NCBI GenBank assembly: GCA_009739215.1
Contig: VSJF01000007.1
Span: 1,426,001 to 1,490,000 of the forward strand
Length of the DNA: 64,000 nt
DNA from: Floccularia luteovirens
Taxonomy: Eukaryota; Basidiomycota; Agaricomycetes; Agaricales; Squamanitaceae
Direction: 5' to 3'
Position numbers and translations under genes: made by a program. A model generated the notes under the pieces. The model made no database searches and was not told the DNA's origin. It saw nothing but the letters and a program-made list of their open reading frames with translations. Positions 59,107-64,000 of this stretch are shown piece after piece. Every line of letters begins with the position of its first letter. Positions within the stretch are counted from its first letter, which is position 1.

Positions 59107-62021
59107 TTATTTGGACATTCGTAATTCACTCTTGATCTCGTCTGCCAATTTCTCTGCAATAGCGTAACATGCTCCAGCCTACGGAACAGATAAAATGAGT
59201 AACTTGAAAAAGAAACAAACAATACTCATGCATGAAAGTATATAACTGACCGTATGTCCTGACACTATGAAAGGAAAAATCGATGCATCGCAAATGCGTA
59301 GACCGTTTACACCAAAAACACGTAACTGAGGATCAACTACATTCCCTTCTTCTCCTTTACCCCCTCCAACAGGACCCATACGGCAAGTTGAGGTAGGGTG
59401 GTATACAGTCTCGACGCGTTTCTTTACAACCTCTCTCAGATCATCATCGTTTAACAGGTGAAGCTGATGATCGAATTTTTTGTTTTCCTTGTAATCTGGG
59501 TCTAACCATTCTGAGAATGGTGAAGTCTGTGAGATGCGAAGGCAGAGTCGCACGCCACGGAGCAGTTTTTCAAGATCTTCGTGCGTTGTCACATAACTTT
59601 AGTGAAAAAAACTCATTGTCAGAATTACAGTAAAAGGCTAACAAATCCAAGTAATGTGATGGACACTCACTTTGGGTTCATGCTTGGTCCTTCCCATGGA
59701 TTTGCTGATTTCAGTTGTACGGAACCGTGACTAGTTGGTCTGTCATAAACAAAAACAAGTATAAGCGAGACTAACAAGACAAAAAAGTCATGACCAAACC
59801 TGAGGAGGTAACAGTGCAATGAAACAGTATCCTCATAAAAACCGACCAGTCCTTGTTCCTACATAACATGATATATGGAGTCATAATTACCAACATAGGC
59901 AAATGCATACCTTGTAAGCGATTGGTGTTGTGAATAATTCTAGATCTGGGCTGTCAGGACCAGAACTACTATCCAGTAACTTTTCCGAATATTCCGAAGG
60001 GGGGAACAACGACGGATCATCTGACCGCACGAATGCAGCTGCTTCACCAATCTATATAACCCATGATATCGGTTTCTTTTCAAAATAATGAGTCTCAAAG
60101 TAAGGGAAACGTACGTTAGTGGCAAGTGGGCCTCCCTTCCCAATGTTATACCGCACCAAAGCACCAATAGTCCTCAGAATGTCAGGTATCCTTGGTCGAG
60201 TTAAAAACCGTATTGAATCCCCGGATTTATCTTTGAAATAAAGGTCAACAACTGGATGATCAACAAGCCTCTGCCCGACGCCGGGAAGATCATAAATAAC
60301 AGGTATATTGTGTTTTTGGAGTTGAGCCTTGGGTCCAACGCCAGAGAGTAAGAGAATCTACCAGAGACGGAAAGATGAAGTTATTGGAAGAGGACTGAGG
60401 CAAAGACATGCATACATGAGGAGAATTAATCGCTCCCGCACACAAAACTACCTCCCGTTTAGCATGTACGCGGAACACATTCCCACCTTCTTGTTGTGCA
60501 TATTCCACTCCCGTGGCACGTGGTTTATGGTGAGATTGCGCTGCGTTTTTAGTCACATCGTCAAACAAAATGCGTAGCGTAGTCGCGTGGATAGCAACTG
60601 TCAGGTTTTCACGAGCCAATACATCGGGGGTGAAGTATGCTGTTTCGGAAGAGACACGTTTGTACTTGGAATCGATGTATGTCACTGTAAAGTAGTAGAT
60701 GGATGAGGGATCTCTGGGTGGGTTAATGGGGAACTCTTACTAGTCTACAATATCACAAAATCATCAGTTGCTCAGGAAGCTAGAGGTATAGCCTCTGTGA
60801 CTCACCCTCGTAACACCGCATGAACCACCCACACCACCTCCAATGAATGCATTAAAGTCCGCTGTCTGTGGTATACCAACCCGGATACATGACTGTATGA
60901 AACGTGCACCGGTTTTTGTCACATTATTAAAAAACCCGACATGCACAGGACCTGCTGTGCCATGGATCGATGGATCCGGATGAGACGTGGGATGGAGTGT
61001 CTTTGAGGGCGATGGGTGCGGACGATAATTTTCGAATTTCTTAAAATACCTAAAGGTCTGTGTAAGTAAGTAGGTATGTAGTGACGAAGCGTAACACACT
61101 TGGTAAAGTTCTTTGATGCCCATGAATCATCTCCTGTATATTTTGCCCATTCGCCAAAGTCACCCGGAGCTCCATATTGTGCCCTTCATGGATTATTAGT
61201 CGAATACCTGTTGTAAATGTCAAAGTTGGTATAAGCTTACATTTGTGCATTGATCGAAGAGCCTGTATAGCAGCTCTAAGAATAACTCAATATACAATGA
61301 ATGTTTGTGACTTACAACCCCCTAACAGCTTTGCTGAAATGAAATGGAATGATCAGTAAAACAATTCTTAGCCATGTTTAACTCATGTTTAGCAAAGGAT
61401 CTGAAAGGACGTGCACCCCGCCAACCACGGAAAAAGTACCAAAAGGGAAAGTAACAATCTACATAGTAGAAGATTTGGGCTTACCACGCGGCCATACTCT
61501 CTGATGTCCTCCAGCAGCATGTTGGGGTTCCGTTCGGTAGTGAAACGAGTGCTTTGAAAAAAAGAGAGCACCATAACGTATAGGTGTGGTACTTTCGGCC
61601 AGCGCTGCGCCGCTAATGTATATGCTATGTAGGTTTCGAACATAGGAAGTAAAGGAGAATAAATGTACCTGCCACCTGATTCTAAGACAAGAACGCGAAT
61701 TGATGGATCCTCGCTGAGTCGTGCTGCAAGAGCACAGCCAGCGGTACCTGATTGTAACGTGAAGGATAAACTAAACCTCTTAATGCGCATATACCCACCT
61801 CCACCAATGATTACATAGTCCCACTCGCCCCCCTCCAGTATTGCAAGGTCAGTAACGTACCTCCTGTGGCGGACACCGCGTCGGCGAGCAACAGTATGTA
61901 GAACAAGTAGAAGTGCAACGCTTGAGGCAATGAGCAAGCGCGGGTTCTTTGCCAACAGTGCGTCGATTTGCGACTTCAATTTGGAATACATCATTATTAT
62001 TGCATGTGGAAATTCATGCAT
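59107..62021 (-). CDS. GMC oxidoreductase with N-terminal membrane anchor
   Basis: Fifteen exons (61799-62021, 61669-61747, 61485-61612, 61316-61333, 61241-61262, 61100-61183, 60806-61049, 60741-60744, 60416-60684, 60115-60357, 59911-60051, 59800-59858, 59671-59739, 59251-59596, 59107-59178) give 666 residues, frame intact. The FAD-binding GxGxxG-type motif is [18 protein letters not shown], then [11 protein letters not shown] signatures 1 and 2 appear as WPRAKLLGGCSSINAQM and [16 protein letters not shown]. The C-terminal catalytic region has [10 protein letters not shown] and [16 protein letters not shown]; His in YHPTSTC and His in SGHT are the usual pair. A hydrophobic helix near residues 29-42 follows a short basic stretch, so it may be membrane-tethered. 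The alcohol or sugar substrate cannot be told. The start could also be 61994 or 61991. Confidence 0.9.
60741..60744 (-). other. 4-base micro-exon of the GMC gene
   Basis: Four bases (ACTA on the coding strand) lie between a 61-base intron (60745-60805, GTGAGT...TTGTAG) and a 56-base intron (60685-60740, GTAAGA...TTACAG). Including them gives [15 protein letters not shown], matching the usual GMC stretch (G-V-T-x-x-M-T-Y-I-D-S-K). Joining the flanking exons directly gives a stop at once. Confidence 0.8.
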
Positions 62022-63328
62022 GATTGAGCGTTTTGGGGGGATGCTTGGATTAGGAGAAGCAAAGTATCTTATCTGTGAAAGATGTTTGAATGATATCCCA
62101 ACAAGACTTTATAAGCCACTGTGAGAATGGAACAGGATTGTAAAAGGAGCTCTGATATATTGTGAATGCAGGATCTAGCAGAGTGATAGCCATTCAAATT
62201 GACCAAGAATAGCAACAACATATGGTTTTTTGTCCCTGATCAATGATCATGTGAGCACCTCACTACCATGTGAATGCGTTCTTGAATGCATCTGTACCTT
62301 ATGTTGTTGGTATGGATCAACCCTCACTTTTTGGAACTGAACTAAAATTGGGGCAATGAGAGGCGCCAATCTTATAGCTATCCAATGTCGAAAGATTCGC
62401 TGCGGGTAAGAAAGATGACATAAGGATCGGCCCCCGTTCTAAAAACTACGTGAGTTTTGATGGATGGGTGAAACTTTCTGAAAAACGCGCACTTGCTTGT
62501 GTTACTAGTATGCAGCACAATTGAATGATCATGGTTCCCTTAACATAGCGAAACGACACGATAGATCGCAGCAGTAACTGCTTCGAATGCCTGGCGGGTT
62601 CACACCCGGATCCATTCACAAAGACCTGTAGGAGCTTCACAATCCGGAGAAGATAGGGCATTCTGGTAACACTGGATACATTCAGGGATTTACGGGACTC
62701 GCCGCAAACTTGTATCCGGCCTCTTTCAATAGGAGGAAGGTTGGATGAGAAAGCGAAAAAGATTACGTTCACGAACCATGGCATCTTGCGGTAAAATTTC
62801 CCTATCCCTCATACGTACATACAGCGCGGATCCCTAAAACGAGAGACTTCGTCGTGGTCGTTATTTTGGTGAATGTACGTTTCTTGTGACATCTGCGAAA
62901 TGAAGTCCTGATGTTGAACTGCCAGTCAGTACCAGTGTAATACACAAGCGTCATATATCACGGAAGGGTGTTTGTTATGTTATATCCCGAATAATGCCCG
63001 AGAGCTGAAAGACGTTCTGCAGCTGAAGAATAAGTACAAGAAAGAAGGGTACTGTAGTCTTGCAATTTACAAAGCTATTGCTTTTCCTGGATAAATCACA
63101 ATTCAATGCACTAAAAATATACAAACTATCCCAAAACAAGGTTGAAATCTGTCTCTGGTGACGTTCGAACATGTAGCGTTACATAAATTTACCTTTCGTC
63201 CTCGTGTTTGACATGCTCATCCATGCAGTTTGAAAGTGCCACTATATAAGTGCAAGTTTTCAAAATCTCATCCTACACTTTACACTACACTACACTCTAC
63301 ACTCTACTACTAAAGGTCTAATATATAT
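62022..63328. promoter_or_regulatory. Divergent intergenic region, GMC gene and P-loop GTPase
   Basis: This 1.3 kb contains the promoters of both flanking genes. A clear TATA box, TATATAA, lies at 63243-63249, 80 bases upstream of the GTPase ATG. Imperfect repeats of ACACTCTACT/ACACTACACT fill about 63275-63310, the likely start-site region. No gene is supported in the remainder (frames up to 112 codons, no domain). Confidence 0.55.
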
Positions 63329-64000
63329 ATGGGTTTCCTATCCGGCGCCAAAGCAATCGGCCCCGAAAAGGTGGAAAAGGACGATATTATTATTGCGTAA
63401 ATGACACTTTCATTGTAACTCCAGGAGAATTAACAATAAACCTCCATTATATAGCATCATGGGTCCGACGGGGTCAGGAAAGAGCAATGTAGGTCAACAA
63501 TTTATTTCCGTAATCACTAGCTCATTGTATCTTAGTTGATCGAAAAAATAGTTGGAGATGGTGTCAAACGTGCAGGAGATAGCCTTGGTTCACAAACGGC
63601 CAAGGTTCAGGCAACGAGGATCACCTACAAAGGTGGAAAACTAGTGGTGGTGGACACACCCGGCTTCGATGACACGAACAAGTCCGATATGGAAATACTA
63701 AGTATGATCAATGCTTGGCTCGAGAAGACGTTGGTGTCAAATCTGCTAAATCTTGAGTGAAGTGGTAATAATCTAACCTCTGAAATAGATACAGAAAGGG
63801 CGTCAAGTTGTCTGGTATACTGTATCTCCACCGCATCACGGACAATCGCATGACTGGGGCAGCGCACAAAAACTTGAGAATGTTCGGAGAACTTTGCGGT
63901 GATGCGGCAGCGCAACGAGTGATTATGGTGACGACAATGTGGGATAGTAAGCGTGCGGACCCCACCATCGCAGAGAAACGCGAGAAGGAACTAATGGAGA
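63329..64000 (+). CDS. P-loop GTPase (AIG1/septin-like G domain), 3' end off the right edge
   Basis: Exons at 63329-63398 and about 63458-63488 precede the exon starting near 63536. They build MGFLSGAKAIGPEKVEKDD, then the Walker A motif AIMGPTGSGKSN and the G3 motif VVDTPGFDDTNKSDMEIL. After an intron (donor read as AC|GTTGGT, weak) come YRKGVKLSGILYLHRITDNR and AAHKNLRMFGELCG, then VIMVTTMWD. This is a large, poorly studied agaricomycete G-domain family with AIG1/septin-like topology. The typical proteins go on with a coiled coil, which would lie outside the window. Role unknown. It is partial: the reading frame is still open at the right edge. Confidence 0.8.

Noticed and set aside
1..64000. 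Transposons, LTRs, CRISPR arrays or viral genes
   Set aside because: No reverse transcriptase, integrase, transposase or terminal repeats were seen, and no regularly spaced repeats; the only tandem repeats are short (CGTTG x4, GATA-like, ACACTCTACT-like).

Overview
The window looks like nuclear DNA of a filamentous basidiomycete, most likely an agaricomycete. Genes are dense in short introns (about 50-65 bases, GT-AG, several exons under 25 bases). The cytosolic fatty acid synthase is one fused beta-alpha polypeptide, and the transcription factors, GMC oxidoreductase and Ras-like GTPase are types common in mushroom genomes. Composition is roughly 43% GC by eye. I see no bacterial, viral or transposon genes, no CRISPR array and no rRNA.

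Layout, left to right. A 7-TM membrane protein runs off the left edge (minus). A POF1-like NMN adenylyltransferase (minus) is divergent from the RNA helicase DBP5 (plus), which converges on a 13 kb, 22-exon fused fatty acid synthase (minus). A Rag GTPase of the GTR2/RagC type (minus) shares a 289-base divergent promoter with the polyphosphate polymerase VTC4 (plus). After 3 kb without genes come two tandem, related Zn2Cys6 regulators and a tandem-PH protein (all minus), then a small acyl-CoA-binding protein (plus). Next are a kelch-repeat membrane protein (minus), a class II DnaJ (plus), the nucleolar MIF4G/MA3 protein SGD1/NOM1 (minus), and two intron-containing tRNA genes (Pro-CGG, Gly-CCC). 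A membrane-anchored GH17 glucanase (plus), a 15-exon GMC oxidoreductase (minus), and the start of a P-loop GTPase (plus, cut by the right edge) finish the window. Four gene-free blocks of 3.0-3.6 kb separate these groups.

Most genes are housekeeping and do not form one pathway. FAS and the acyl-CoA-binding protein are both lipid genes. GTR2 (nutrient signalling to TORC1) and VTC4 (phosphate storage) share a promoter, and an 11-base E-box element in that promoter recurs upstream of FAS.

Two things deserve attention. First, conserved reading frames are broken by single extra bases at three places in FAS, one in VTC4 and probably one in SGD1, while at least ten other multi-exon or long genes are intact; sequence or assembly error is the likeliest cause. 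Second, several micro-exons sit in functional motifs: 4 bases in the GMC gene, 9 in the SPX lysine cluster of VTC4, 11 beside the GH17 nucleophile and 15 in the FAS ketosynthase. I did not find a convincing new biological system.
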